Part shown: piece by piece, positions 23,945-35,560 of the stretch | How the letters are laid out: every line of letters begins with the position of its first letter | How positions within the stretch are numbered: the first letter of the stretch is position 1 | From: Heterocephalus glaber | Lineage: Eukaryota; Chordata; Mammalia; Rodentia; Bathyergidae | Length of the DNA: 64,000 bases | Direction of reading: 5' to 3' | Assembly (NCBI RefSeq): GCF_000247695.1 | Contig: NW_004624854.1 | Span: forward strand, 5,491,411 to 5,555,410 | Program-made: the position numbers and the translations under genes | The notes under the pieces: generated by a model | Seen by the model: the letters and a program-made list of their open reading frames with translations, nothing else | Databases searched by the model: none | What the model was told of the DNA's origin: nothing

Positions 23945-24644
23945 ATGCCTCTTACTGGATACACCTCTGTTCCATTGGAAATATTAATACAGTATATAAA
24001 TTCTCTGGGTAACTCTAGAAACAAACGGTTTTGATTTCTGATTTTTAAAAAATATTAAACTAATACTTTTATACCAACAAATATAGTATTTCAGTACTTT
24101 AAAATAGCCTGGAATATGAAAATTGATACTTATTTTCCTAATTCTACACAGAACAAAGCCCAGGGAGCTCACAGTTTGCAGGATTAAGTTAAAGCAGCCT
24201 AACTTCCTACACACCTTGGGGATTAGTTATGTGAATGAGCTGAATTAGAAATAGGCCAATGGCACCATCAAACAACAGACACACTGAACAATCTTTTTTG
24301 TTGGAAGTTAATAGCTGTAAACTTCTTGCCCAGACTAGGCTCTCAATAAATATTTATTTTACCTAAAATCAAATAACATAGTTGTCCAAAAGTTCAAAGA
24401 TTAATTCCAGATGTTCAGTTTTTTTTTACAAGAAAGCAATTGTTATACAAACATAAACTTTTCTTTAATTTTGGATTATGTATACTTTTAGAGTATAATT
24501 TTCAAAAAGGTAAAATGACAAACATGGAAATGAAAACGTAAAAAGATTTTATTCAACACAATGACCACGAGACAACAGCAAGACGTTAAACTCAGCAAGG
24601 ACTGAATGTGGGAATTCAGGACTACAGGCAATTTTAAAAAGGAA
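23945..24644. other. Unassigned intergenic DNA
   Basis: A+T-rich; no gene or repeat recognised. Confidence 0.55.
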
Positions 24645-24828
24645 AGGGTCTGGTTGTGGTGTCTCAGGCCTGGAATCCCAGGATTTTGGGAGGCTGAGGC
24701 TGGATGATTACAAGTTTGAGCCCAACCTGTGCAATTTAGTGACTTAGTAAGACCCTGTCTCAAAATAAAAAAGGGCCGTGGATGTAGCTCAGTACAAAGA
24801 CTCTGGGTTCAATCCCAGTACCACGGTG
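24645..24828 (+). mobile_element. B1-dID composite SINE
   Basis: The left monomer is B1-like (GGCCTGGAATCCCAGGATTT, GGGAGGCTGAGGCTGG, AGACCCTGTCTC in decayed form) and the right monomer is ID-like (GTGGATGTAGCTCAG, GGGTTCAATCCCAGTACCAC). This dimer is found in several rodent families but not in mouse. Confidence 0.85.
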
Positions 24829-26265
24829 GGTGGGCGTGGGGAAGAAATGCACCCAGGGATGGCCATTAGCCCAAAGACCACTACATTCATTATGTGCCCC
24901 TGTCCACTGTTCCCAACTCCAGCATTCCTGTCCCAACAGCCGGAACTGCTCTTACCTGGAGATTCTGGGACTCAGCAATTAGAGCCCTGTTGCCTCATTT
25001 TACCCTGAACTGTGCTCTGCAAGGACAAGTAGCCCTCTCCCATAGGTCCCAGGTCTGGCCTGCTGATTTTATACCTGCACTGGCACTGGCTTATTCCCTA
25101 TTCCGGTTATAGTCTTGGCTACACCTGCCCCCCTCCCAGGACTGAGCTCGTGGCTCACTCACCCTGTCCTCCTTTACAGAAACTGCAGGCCTGCACTGGA
25201 ACCCACAGCAAGGTTTGCAATTCTGCAATCTGCTGATGGATTTCTGGGCACCAGCTATCTCCCCGGAAGAGCAGCCAAACCCCACCTACTCCCGACCTCT
25301 GTGCTTATTCCTATCTACGCGCCTTCCCGGACACACCTGATTTTATTACAACCCTTCTCCCCACAACTGCTTGCCCAACCGCCACCTCTTTTGTTGCTAC
25401 CCCCAGCACATGACATCCTCCTGCCTGCAGGTCTGACCTTACTAGGCCTTTCTCCAGCCTCGGATACTGCTGACTGTGCCTCTCTGGGAAGCTCTCCTGT
25501 GGCTCGGGTAGCATTCTGCTTTCCTGGTTTGCATCTCCGTTTCTGTTACAGGCTCTTCTTTTCTGCCTCTTCTTCATGAAGATGTTCTTCAGGACTCTCT
25601 CCTCGGCCCACTTCTCCACTGACTCTTCACTCACCCATCCCGACAATTTTATCCCGGTCTCTTGGCTCCAGTGTGGACACGGATGCTCCAGAGTCCCAAA
25701 TCTTTCCTCTCCACCTCATATTTTCCTGAGCTTCAACTCAGCTACCTATTAGAGTCACTTCCCAGTGGAATTACTTACCAAACCTGTAGTTTTTGCTTTC
25801 CTTCTGTCCATGAACAGAATAGCCATTGACTCAAGCGAAAGAAGACTCAAAATCACCTTCATGACCAACTGGTGGCCAGTTCCTGTGGATTTTAGTGCTG
25901 CCATACTGCCACTGCCTTGCCTTATATTCTAAGTAGTCTGGGCTCTCTGTAATTTCAATGGTTTCTTGTTTCTCTTCCCCCATCCTTTATATTATCACCC
26001 AAGTAATAAAACATTGTGAGGTGCACCCATCAGGGAATTGTGCAGCCAATTTAATGGATTGCATTAACTTCTCTAGATGAAGTAGATTAGAATGGAAAAT
26101 ATAAGGGTAAGTAAAATGTTGCTGTATTTTCATTTCAGAGATACATTCATATATGTATACATGTGTGTATATACGAACGTTCAGTGTGTTAATCACCATA
26201 TTAATGTAAGTCTTACAAATGATCAAAGAAGTTCAAAAGCCATTCCTCTAAAACACACAAGTGAA
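24829..26265. other. Pyrimidine-rich unassigned DNA
   Basis: The stretch 24880-25700 is C+T-rich on the plus strand and holds long chance frames (for example 25115-25579 plus), with no domain or splice structure. Nothing else is recognised. Confidence 0.45.
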
Positions 26266-26400
26266 CACTTTACTTTCTTGCAAAAAAAACTTCATTGGCT
26301 CCTCTGCTTCTAAAGAATGGAGTCCAAATGTTTGGCAAAGCTTTCAAACTCCCACGGTGGGGCTATAGCCAACCTCTCTGTTTCCTCTCATGCCTGGAAA
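26266..26400 (-). repeat. L2-like LINE fragment
   Basis: CTTCATTGGCTCCTCTGCTT, then AATGGAGTCCAAATGTTTGG and GCTTTCAAACTCCCAC, fits the reverse of the L2 3' end. Confidence 0.5.
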
Positions 26401-27154
26401 TGGGAGAACCCATTAGGTTTACATGGTGATATGCTAGGAGGTACTCAGAACCACTGGCTAAACACTCTATGTCTCCATACCACAGCAGTTTTACCTGCTG
26501 GTAAGTAGTGTCCAGTATTCTCTTTGTTTTCAAACAGTACAGGTACATTATGACACAGAATTTAAGATTTGTGTGAATTTTAAGGGAAAATACTAGAATG
26601 TAATGGAAGATTTCCAGAGATTTATGATGAGGTCCTCCTCCTCTCTGCCTCTCAGAGCCTTCCAGGGTAAGCATGTGAGAGGCACTGCCAGTCACCAGAA
26701 ATGCCCTGCCACCATCCTTGGGGGCCATGGAGGGACCCATGTCCAGCTTCCTCGGGGGCCCACTGTGAAGGGGGAGACCGGTGTGCAGCAACACCCAGGT
26801 ACAGCAGTGCACACAGAGGTGCCTGGGCCCTGCAGACGGGCAGCAGGCCGCACAAAGTTCGCACCTGGAGTTGATGTTAGCTAATGAGAGAAAGCAAACC
26901 GCAGAGGGCAGGGCCACGATCACATGCTACTTCTGTCACAGGCTTTAAGGTGTCAGGCAAGCCTCATAACCCCATGGACAGTGAGAAAGCTCTGCCTGCA
27001 GCACCTGTCGCTCCATGGAACTGCAGGCAGCGTGTGCCTGGCCAAGCCTCCTGAAACAACCTCACAGATGTGTCCCCAGAGCTGAGCCCTCCAGGGTGTT
27101 CTCTGCAGATAGAGGCAGTGAGAGCCTGCCCCTATATCTTAAGGCATTTAGGTT
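26401..27154. other. Unassigned intergenic DNA
   Basis: The minus frame 26363-26923 (186 codons) and overlapping plus frames carry no known domain. The segment is locally rich in G+C. Treated as noncoding. Confidence 0.45.
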
Positions 27155-27275
27155 CTCTTAGCTCAATTTCTTCTTCTGAATAATGGGACTCACACTAAGG
27201 ATGCCTCCCTAGGGGGGTTATTTGAGGATTAAATGTGCTAATGTATATGAAAACGCTGTAAACAGACCTCCTCTT
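27155..27275 (-). repeat. MIR-like SINE fragment
   Basis: AGCTCAATTTCTTCTTCTGA, then GGGTTATTTGAGGATTAAAT, follows the reverse of the MIR core. Confidence 0.6.
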
Positions 27276-28265
27276 ATACAACAATAAGATTATTTTTGTA
27301 ATATTCAGCTTATAAATTGCTTTGTACCTGTTTTATATAAAAAGCTGTTTTCTATTAATGCCTGAAATACCTAATTTTTAAAAATGGCTCTAGAACACAA
27401 AAAGTTTCTCTCTTTAATCATACAGAAGCAGGCTGGGGAAAGTAGGAGATCACAGCATTTTTAGAGGATTTTATAACATTGAGAATATGTTCCTTAAGTC
27501 CTGATGGAGAGACATAAAATTATCAAAGCTTGGGAGTTTAATAGCAATTCAGCATTTCCAATTCTTGTGAAAATGGGGATAGGGAAGAGAATATTTCCAA
27601 TCTGTTTAGTGAGTTCTGGAAAGATGATGGTGACAAGAGTGTATGTTTAAATCCGAATCTCAACATGAAAACACACCTGTAAAACCAAAGTCCATGGATA
27701 TTTACAATGAGACTTAAGTTACAAAGCATTCACACCAACTTCAAGATGCATGGGAGTGAGGAAACCCTTCAGCTACCACAAGCCCCGCATGCTATCAGCA
27801 GCAGAGGGAGAAAGCAGAAGGAAGCTGGGTGGGCTGGAGAGCCCAGGACAGGGTGGCTGTTTACTGAAAGCATTCGGGAAGGTTGGCCAATGCCTGCAGG
27901 GCTCTGTTAGAGGCATGCAGGTGGTCGCCAGTCTGGACCCCCGAAGGCCTGGGTGGAAACTGAGCTGCTCTGCACCACCAGGACAGGCCAAGGCCCGGAA
28001 GGGAATTGCTATACCAGGGAGTGATTATGGAGTGGACCGGGATAAGGGGAAATTAGAAAGCGGGCCCAGCTGAGAGCAGAGGAGGAGGGTGGGATAGTGG
28101 CTCGCCTGGCATGCAGGAGACCCTGGGTTCCATCTCCTGAAAAGCAGCGGGAAGGGAGAACAGAACCAGAAAGTCTCTCAAGGCACCCCGACCCTTCCAC
28201 CAGCATAACAATGGACAAGGAGTTCTGTAAGTTAGGAGAGCTACCCGGAAACAAAAGTCCTACTG
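27276..28265. other. Unassigned intergenic DNA
   Basis: No gene. A decayed ID-like piece may lie near 28090-28145 (CTCGCCTGGCATGCAGGAGA). Confidence 0.5.
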
Positions 28266-28280
28266 AGAGTTCTGGAAATC

Positions 28281-28467
28281 AAGCTGAGCATGGGGGCACA
28301 GGCCTGTGATCCCGCATTTGGGAAGCTGGGGTAGGAGGAGCGCTGAGAGTCTGAGGCCAGCCTGAGCTACATACTGTAGTAAATTCAAGGCCAGCCTGGA
28401 ATATATGGCAAGGTCCTGTCTCAAAATAAATAAGTAAATCTTAAAATTAAATTAAAAAAATAAATAA
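28281..28467 (+). mobile_element. B1 SINE
   Basis: GCCTGTGATCCCGCATTTGG, then GAGGCCAGCCTGAGCTACAT, CAAGGTCCTGTCTC and an (AAAT)n tail. Near-identical flanks AGTTCTGGAAATCA and AGTTCTGGAAAATCA mark the insertion. Confidence 0.9.
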
Positions 28468-28494
28468 AAGTTCTGGAAAATCATTTTCACACAC

Positions 28495-29215
28495 AAAAAA
28501 ATGAGAAACAGAAAAGTATTGAGACCAAATCTCTTGCAGCTATTTCTAAGAAAAAAAAGGTGCTAAATAGCATCCCTAAACCAGAAAAACAGGCTCAGAG
28601 AACACATCAAAACCATAACTTTCTATTTCAAAGGAGCTAAAATGCATTGAAAAATACATGATATGATTAATCCAAAATTTTATGAAAATACGTTGAAAAA
28701 TACATTGTATTATTAATCCAAAATTTTAAAGCTAAGAAATAAGATGATAGAACTCAAGAGACAATTAGAAATAAAACTAATTTCAGAAATGAAACTAAAC
28801 TACAAGGAACAGAGGAACAAAGAAAACAGATCAGTCTAAAGAGAAGTAGAAGATAAAAAGCAAGAAATTTTAAAATGAAAATGAATAAAAAGATTTAAAG
28901 TTGAGACAAAGTGACATGCTGAAAAAGATGGACAAAGAAGATTCAATTACAATCAGAATCCCTGAAGAAGAAAAGCAAAACAATGGGACAAAACTAGTAG
29001 AAAATTTTCCTTAAATAACAAAAATGAAACTACCTGTTGACAAACCACATTATTTAGCTGAGAATACTAAGCTAGAACAACCAACATCGAGATATATTTT
29101 CAGTAAAATGAATAAAAATGAGAAGCAGAAAAGTATTGAGACCAAATCTCTTGCAGTTATTTTTAAGAAAAAGTATTCTGTATCATCAGCATAGCTTCTG
29201 ACAATGCTTTAGGCT
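28495..29215 (+). mobile_element. HAL1/L1 ORF1-like LINE fragment
   Basis: Purine-rich on the plus strand, with CAATTACAATCAGAATCCCT and GAAGAAGAAAAGC, then AAATTTTCC and CAAACCACA: the order of the HAL1/L1 ORF1 region. It holds internal repeats (28500-28560 recurs at 29117-29175; a 46-bp tandem pair at 28647-28728). No open frame survives. Confidence 0.5.
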
Positions 29216-29340
29216 AGAAGAAAGCTCAGTGGCTCAGTGCCTGCCTGGCAAGTTCAATTCCCAGTACCAAAAAAAAGCAGGAGGAGGAGGGGGAGGGGGA
29301 GGAGGAGAAGAAGAAGAGAAAAAGCAGATGGAATAACAGA
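29216..29340 (+). mobile_element. Truncated ID-type SINE with purine-rich tail
   Basis: AGCTCAGTGGCTCAGTGCCT, GTTCAATTCCCAGTACC, then an A-run and a (GGA)n/(AAG)n tract to about 29335. Confidence 0.75.
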
Positions 29341-29392
29341 TTTAAGAGACTCAAGGAACAAAATGTTAATCAACATTTAAAGGTTCACATGA

Positions 29393-30815
29393 GGGCGCAC
29401 CTGCCGGGCCGGCGGGTTCTCTCGGCCATGTTCTTTGAGCGGCTCTGGGGGCCCTGACAGGGCTCCCAGCCCCCGCCTCTGCAGGGGCTCAAGTGGCGTC
29501 CCCTTCCAAGAGTTTTCTTGGAGGCTTTTTCGGTCCCATTTGTGAGACTGATGTTGTCCTTAATGATGGGGAAACAAGGAAAAATGGCAGAGATGAAGAC
29601 TGAAGATGGCAAAGTGGAAAAACACTATCTCTTCTATGATGGAGCGTCTGTTTCAGGAAAGGTAAACCTAGCCTTTAAGCAACCTGGAAAGGGGCTAGAG
29701 CACCAAGGAATTAGAAGTGAATTTGTAGGTCAAATTGAACTTTTCAATGACAAGAGTAATACTCATGAATTTGTAAACCTAGTGAAAGAACTAGCTTTAC
29801 CTGGAGAACTGACTCAGAGCAGAAGTTCTGATTTTGAATTTATGCAAGTTGAAAAGCCACGTGAATCTTACATCGGTGCCAATGTCCACTTGAGGTATTT
29901 TCTTAAGGTGACAATAGTGAGAAGACTGACGGACATGGTGAAAGAGTAAGATCTTATTGTTCACCAACTTGCCACCTATCCTGATGTTAACAACTCTATT
30001 AAAATGGAAGTGGGCACTGAAGATTGTCTACATATAGAGTCTGAATATAATAAATCAAAGTGTCATTTAAAGGATGTGATTGTTGGAAAAATTTACTTCT
30101 TATTAGTAAGAATAAAAATACAACACATGGAGTTACAACTGATTAAAAAAGAGATCACAGGAATTGGACCCAGTACTACAACGGAAACAGAAACTATCGC
30201 CAAATATGAAATATGGATTGTGCACCAGTAAAAGGTGAATCCATTCCAAAAGGACTATTTTTAGCAGGATATGACCCAACACCAACAATGAGAGATGTGA
30301 ACAAAAAGTTTTCAGTAAGGTACTTTTTGAATCTAGTGCTTGTTGACGAGGAAGACAGAAGGTACTTCAAGCAGTAGGAAATCATCTTATGGAGAAAAGC
30401 TCCTGAAAAACTGAGGAAACAGAGAACGAACTTTCACCAGCGCTTTGAATCTCCACACTCACAAGCATCTGCTGAACAGCCTGAAATGTGAACTGAATAG
30501 GAGAAAAAAAGGAAAAAATCCATAACCATTAAGTTCAGCAGTTTAAAGATGGTTGCAGCATGTAGGGGGGGAAAGAGGACAAAACTCCATATATAATAGT
30601 CTTTCTTTATCTTACAGTGCTGCATTTATTTTACAATATAACTAAATGTTCTTCATGTATAAACACTTTAAAAAGTGCTTTCTTTGAAACGCTGGAGATT
30701 TCCTAAGCTGCCTTTTTTATTTTTATTTTTTTTAACTGCACACTTTGATGACAAGCACTCAGATATTGCATCAGCATAAACACTAAAGATTTTCATTTGA
30801 ATAGGAAAAAAAAAT
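29393..30815 (+). pseudogene. VPS26A: Processed pseudogene of VPS26A (retromer subunit)
   Basis: An intronless copy of the VPS26A mRNA: G+C-rich 5' UTR, coding region, 3' UTR and a short A-rich tail. Recognisable segments include FLGGFFGPIC, KVEKHYLFYDG, NLAFKQPGK, ELALPGELTQSRS and AGYDPTPTMRDVNKKF. Lesions: the start ATG is AAG (29508-29510); an extra A in the run at 29580-29584 shifts the frame; TAT became TAA at 29947-29949; a one-base deletion near 30210 shifts it again; CAG became TAG at 30375-30377. A 14-bp target-site duplication (AAAGGTTCACATGA, 29379-29392 and 30816-30829) brackets it, the signature of L1-driven retroposition. The functional parent encodes an arrestin-fold retromer component; this copy cannot make it. 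VPS26B is less likely because the sequence tracks VPS26A closely. Confidence 0.95.
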
Positions 30816-30829
30816 AAAGGTTCACATGA

Positions 30830-31261
30830 AAGGCACAGAACAACACTTATTAATATGCTCAAGTTCAGAGAATATTGTTGTAATTAGCCCTTCCTGAAGA
30901 ATTAACTAGTGTCACAAGCACAAGGTCCTGAGTTGGATCCCCGGTACCAAAAAAAAAAAAAAAAAAAATGAACAGAGAGGCATCAATATAAGGACTAGTG
31001 GTATACATTACAGACAGACTTAGCTGAATAAAGAATACTAAATGAGTTAAAAGCATAATACATAAAGGCTATGTTCTCATATAACATAGATATGGTACAG
31101 TGTACAATGGGATAGGAAAGGGAAGAGCATATAGAAAATATTTTAAGGTGTTCTTTGTAGTTATGTTGGTGGTGATAATATGTGTATTGTTACGCTGAGC
31201 CTACTGTGTGCATACTGTGGAATAAAGTAAATGAAGGATCACGAGACATTCCATCTATGGT
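30830..31261. other. Intergenic DNA with a truncated SINE tail
   Basis: Contains the 3' half of an ID SINE at 30911-30968 (CACAAGCACAAGGTCCTGAG to GGTACC and a 20-base A-run). Otherwise A+T-rich with no gene. Confidence 0.7.
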
Positions 31262-31615
31262 ATAATGGTTAGAGAGTTTGCTTCTCCCCCAAATCCACAC
31301 GTTGGAATCTTAAGCCCCAAGGTGGCAGTGTTAGGAGGTGGGGCCTTTGGGTAGTAATTAGCCATGTGGGCGGAGTTCTCATGAATGGGATCAGTGCCTG
31401 TGTAAAAGATGCCCATGGGGTTTGTTCACCCAGTCCACTATGTGAGGACACAGTGGGAAGAATCCAGGGAATGGACCCTTACCAGACACTGAATCTACTG
31501 GCACTGTGATCTTGGATTTCCCAGCATCCAGGACTGTGGAAGTTTAGTTTATAAACTACTCCATTTGTGGTATTCGGTCTTAGCAATCCAAATGGACCAA
31601 AACACTATCATTTAC
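31262..31615 (+). mobile_element. MLT1-type MaLR LTR
   Basis: GTTAGGAGGTGGGGCCTTTG, TCATGAATGGGATCAGTGCC, CCAGACACTGAATCTACTGG, CTTGGATTTCCCAGCATCCA: the MLT1A/B-like order from near its start to the end (AATGGACCAAAACAC). Confidence 0.88.
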
Positions 31616-32072
31616 TGTACCCTTTGGAAATAGCAATCTTTATATGGAGGCAAAAAGACTCTGACGTAGTATAAAAAAAGGCTAAGAAACCCTCATGGCC
31701 CTGGTTTTAATTGGAAATATCAGTATGATCGTTAGGAATCTTATGTGTGAAATTACATCTATATGTACACTTATTGCTAGACAGATTTCCCAGCTCTGTT
31801 ACTGAAAAAGCCCCAGAAACAGTAACCAACCTAGCAGTACTACAAATTAGCACCCAAGTTGTGAACTTTTAAACATATTTCCCAATGACAGAAGTCAGGA
31901 CTTTGGAAACACGACTGATTCCATGTCTGGGGCAGGAAGCATAGAAATAATCCTGGAACATCTGATGTTAGATATGAGGAAGGTTAAGAAAAATATTTAG
32001 GCTATGTCAAAAGGGCTCAGAAGCCAACTTGAAGAGGATTCTACTGGCCAGAGATAGGACAGTGAAAGCTCC
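31616..32072. other. Unassigned intergenic DNA
   Basis: No gene or repeat recognised. Confidence 0.5.
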
Positions 32073-32088
32073 AAAAAAGTAATAGCTG

Positions 32089-32172
32089 TGGGGTGGGGAT
32101 TTAGCTCAGTGGTTTCAATGCCTGCTACGCAAGCTCAAGGACCTGAGTTCGATCCCTGGTACCAAAAAAAAA
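32089..32172 (+). mobile_element. ID-type SINE with perfect target duplication
   Basis: GGGTGGGGATTTAGCTCAG to CCTGGTACC plus A-tail. 16-bp duplication AAAAAAGTAATAGCTG at 32073-32088 and 32173-32188. Confidence 0.95.
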
Positions 32173-32188
32173 AAAAAAGTAATAGCTG

Positions 32189-32724
32189 CTATTGATTGAA
32201 TCCTTATTAATATGTTGAAATCCATGAGTTCATCATAATTTTTTCTTAAAAAACAAATAATTATTCAGCCTTAGAGGAGAATAAGAACTCATTCATTATC
32301 TTAAAAACTGGTAACTAGGAGCAAAGAACCAAGCAGTATTCTGCTTTTTCTATTTGAACTGACAGTGGGTAGCCAAATGGTAGATGAGATATACCTCTTT
32401 ATAAAAATACTCCAACTAATAAGTGAAAAAGAAATAGTGGGATTTTAGTGTCACCACTTTGCAGCCACCGACGAATTAATGGATCTAGACATCAACAGTC
32501 ACGAGTTAGCCAGACACAGTATGCCACACTATGATGAAAGACCATACCAACCTGTAGTCTTACCCAAAGGGATAAGATCCCAGTCTGAAGCTGCTGAATC
32601 CATTTACCAGTTCACAGGAAATACAGAGGGCAGAGGAACAAGCCAAACTATATCATAAGACCTTAAGTCTGTAAACAATAGAATCCAACTGTTTGAAACT
32701 ACAAATCAAATACCTCCAGTTTTG

Positions 32725-32726
<2 letters not shown>
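32189..32726. other. Unassigned intergenic DNA
   Basis: No gene or repeat recognised. Confidence 0.5.

Positions 32727-32777
<51 letters not shown>
32727..32777. repeat. (GT)n microsatellite
   Basis: About 25 uninterrupted GT units beside a SINE; on the minus strand it makes a meaningless Thr-His repeat. Confidence 0.98.
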
Positions 32778-32779
<2 letters not shown>

Positions 32780-32925
32780 GCATTAGGGACTGAACTACAA
32801 CCCCAGCCACTTTTTAAATTTTTATTTTTGAGACGGGACCTTGCTAAGTTGCCCAGGCTGGTCTCAAACTTGTGATCTTCTTCTCCCACCTTCCCAGAGT
32901 GCCCCAACACAGCCTGCCTGCCCCA
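32778..32925 (-). mobile_element. B1-dID composite SINE
   Basis: ID monomer (AGGGACTGAACTACAACCCC) followed by the B1 monomer (GAGACGGGACCTTGCTAAGT, TTGCCCAGGCTGGTCTCAAA), read in reverse. Confidence 0.85.
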
Positions 32926-33699
32926 CTACTTTAAAAGGTAAATCAGAAGGAAACGAAACAGTGTAAGGGTGAACAGTGTAGATTGCTGGAGTCTTACATT
33001 CAGAAAAAAATAGTAGAAAAATACAGTGGTGATGATATACACTCGGGCTGCCCAACTATAAAGAAAGGATGGGGGATGCTTGCGGAGGAAGGAGGGTTTA
33101 TGTTGGAACACAGCACCTGATGACCTGCTGGAGAAGCTGGGCGTTCTGTCTTGATTTTGGCATTCACTAGAAGAATGTTTGCCATACCAGAACTCGTTAG
33201 AGTATGTGTTTATTTTGCATGGCTTTCTAAATCTACTTATTTTACAGTAAACATAAAGATTAAAAGGAATAAAGATCTATATAACTTAAATGATAGCTGT
33301 CACAACAAATGGAGATTTTCACCAAGATTCTCTCATGTGTCTTACTCGAGATTTAAAATATTGAACAGTACCTGTAATATTTCCAGGGATAATTATACCT
33401 GCCGAGGTGTAGAAAGAGGAAAAACTAGGGCAAGGCAATAAAGAACAAAGCGGACTAGTGAAATGGAAGGCAGGAAGAATGACCTCTAAATCCTAAAAAA
33501 AAAAAAAATCCAAGAAATCTTGTGGGTATAGGTGAGTTGCTTGCTCTAAAGTGGACTTAAATTTTGCATAGAGGAATAAATCTTTATGCAGGCCTCATTA
33601 CTTAGAAACTCTGGCCGTTTTGAAATTTGGGAATAAAAATTTCCTTTCTGAGGATATTGCTGAGTGGCAGAGAGCTTCTCTGGCATGTGGGGGTCCCCA
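32926..33699. other. Unassigned intergenic DNA
   Basis: No gene. The plus frame 33151-33441 has no domain. A decayed ID-like piece may lie at 33655-33715. Confidence 0.5.
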
Positions 33700-33905
33700 G
33701 CCTCTCAGGAAAGAGGAAAGGACAGGGGAGAAGAGAGGAGGCCAGGGAAAGGGGGGAGGGGAAGGAGAGGTGAGGGGGAGGAGGAGGAGGTGGAGGAGGA
33801 GGAGGAGGAAAAGAAAAGAAAAGAAAAGAAAAGAAAAGAAGAAAAGGAAAAATAAGGAAAGGAACGGAAAAGAAGGAGAGGTAAAGGAAAGAAAAGAGGA
33901 AAAGG
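33700..33905. repeat. Purine-rich low-complexity tract
   Basis: Nearly pure A/G on the plus strand, including (GGA)n at about 33776-33808 and (AAAAG)n at 33809-33842. It could form triplex DNA. The Glu/Arg/Lys frames here are artefacts. Confidence 0.97.
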
Positions 33906-33927
33906 ACGGATAAAGCCGTAAACTTTT

Positions 33928-34006
33928 GGGCTGGGGGGTAGCTCAGGTCCAGAGCAGAGGGTTAGCTTGCACAACCTGCACTCAATTCCCCAGCAATAGC
34001 AACAAA
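33928..34006 (+). mobile_element. Diverged ID-type SINE
   Basis: GGGCTGGGGGGTAGCTCAGG, then TTAGCTTGCACAACCTGCAC and CAATTCCCCAGCAATAGC. Confidence 0.65.
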
Positions 34007-34985
34007 GCTTCCTTGGCCTGCTCTAACCTTGCTTTAATTACTGCCAGGAGACGTTATGAGCCTGAAATACTTAGAAGGCTTGTTGTAAGGATCACTCTTG
34101 GGCAAGGCACACCGGGTGGGGCAGGGGTGAGGAAAGGAGTGCCTCTAGAATCCCAGGGCCAAGCTCTGTGAGCACGCACTTCCGCACTTCCGGGCATACC
34201 TGGCCTGCGGCGGGGGACAGATTCTGACCTGCAGAACGCAGGCCTGGAAAGGACTCTGCTGCCTTCTTCTTTCTACTTTTTGTGTCTGGTGCCTTAATGT
34301 CTCATCCCGCCCATCGCTCCAAGGGGCAAGTGACCTAGTTAAACTGAACCCTCTCCCATCCGACCGTCCAGATTAGTCGCTGTTCATTCGCTCCACTCCT
34401 CCTTTTCTCCTGCCTTTTTCATCTTCTGCAAATTCTCTGTCCCTTACTTTCCTCATTATAACTCAATCTCCTTTGTGTAATTTTTCTCCTCTTTCATCAT
34501 AAGAACAGAAAATATTTGCCAGTTAAGAAACAGAATTATTCCGAATAGAAATGTTATGCCAATCTACTGAAAATCAATAGAAAAAAATAACATCATTTAT
34601 ATAGAAGCAACTCCCATTTTGAGTCAGTGTGTAACTCCAGAAATAGAAATCATACTTGTCAAAGTTCAGAATAATGAATAAAACTCACTTGTTAAGTCAC
34701 CAAAAAATTTCAGATTGCCATTTTCACACATTTATGAAAGCTTTGGGAGTTGTCAAAAATATCACCATAGTGATTTTTCCCCCGTCTATTGCTATTCCAG
34801 CTTTTGTCTTCTATGAAGCCACTTCCCACCATATGCCTGATAACCGACCCCCCCCCCCACACACACACAGCAAGGGTGTGTGCTGGTAACTTGCCAATGG
34901 GACAGGTGAAAGAGTCCACTGAGAGGCGTTTCATCTTCCTGTTCAAGAGATGGAAGGGAGGGACAGTCTCTCTGTTGTAGGCAGC
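34007..34985. other. Intergenic DNA with a small CpG patch
   Basis: A short G+C-rich patch at about 34140-34260 (GCACTTCCGCACTTCCGGGC) stands out, too small to call a promoter. A (C)n(CA)n tract lies at 34848-34870. No gene. Confidence 0.5.
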
Positions 34986-34989
34986 TAAA

Positions 34990-35560
34990 TTAGATGGAAA
35001 TTAATATACAGTTAGAGGAGGACTAGGCCCTCAATGAACTCAGCATGAAATAAAATAAAAACATCAGAACAGTGGCTGGAGGTGAATCTGAAGACAGTCG
35101 GGCCTCAAGATGGAGAAGCAATAGCCAGGCCTGCGTGTCTGCCTGGAGATAAATGGCAACTTGGGATTAGACTGTAATCAGCCCCAGACAGGCATTGGAC
35201 ACACAGGTGTTGGCCAAACACCTGAACCCATGCTCCCCTCCCTTTCCAAGAATTCCTTTGATCTTTCCAGGTATCCTTGATACATGACTCATTTTTTTAT
35301 AGAATCAATATTAGCTAAACGGCTATACTTATAACCTATAGGTTGATTATAGTTTGACAGACAATGTACCACATTGTGATTTTGCTGTATAAATTACCTC
35401 TGACAAAAGGCCTTGGTGGCCATCTTTTTTTGGAACCCCACCTTCTCTCAGGAACTTTCTCTTACTAAACCTTTCCTATCTTAACCTCCTTTGTCCCTTG
35501 GAATTATTCTTCGATATTCAGGGGACACAAACGGCACATCTGACATCTAGCAGGTCAGGA
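34990..35560 (+). mobile_element. Putative solo LTR
   Basis: A TATA-like CTGTATAAATTACC (about 35385-35398) is followed by a pyrimidine-rich U5-like stretch (CTTTCTCTTACTAAACCTTT, then GGGGACACAAACGGCA). The layout resembles an ERV LTR, but no ends or target duplication are fixed. Confidence 0.35.

Noticed and set aside
25115..25579. 154-codon plus-strand frame
   Set aside because: Pyrimidine-rich sequence gives Leu/Pro/Ser-rich chance coding. No family match or splice context.
26363..26923. 186-codon minus-strand frame
   Set aside because: No domain, no conservation that I can recognise, and dense overlapping frames on the other strand.
29518..30231. Open frames of 143 and 75 codons with retromer-like sequence
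   Set aside because: They are pieces of the VPS26A processed pseudogene between frame lesions, not small genes.
32653..32910. Frame with a Thr-His repeat
   Set aside because: It is the (GT)n microsatellite read on the minus strand.
33620..33913. Glu/Arg/Lys-rich open frame
   Set aside because: It is the purine-rich low-complexity tract read as codons.
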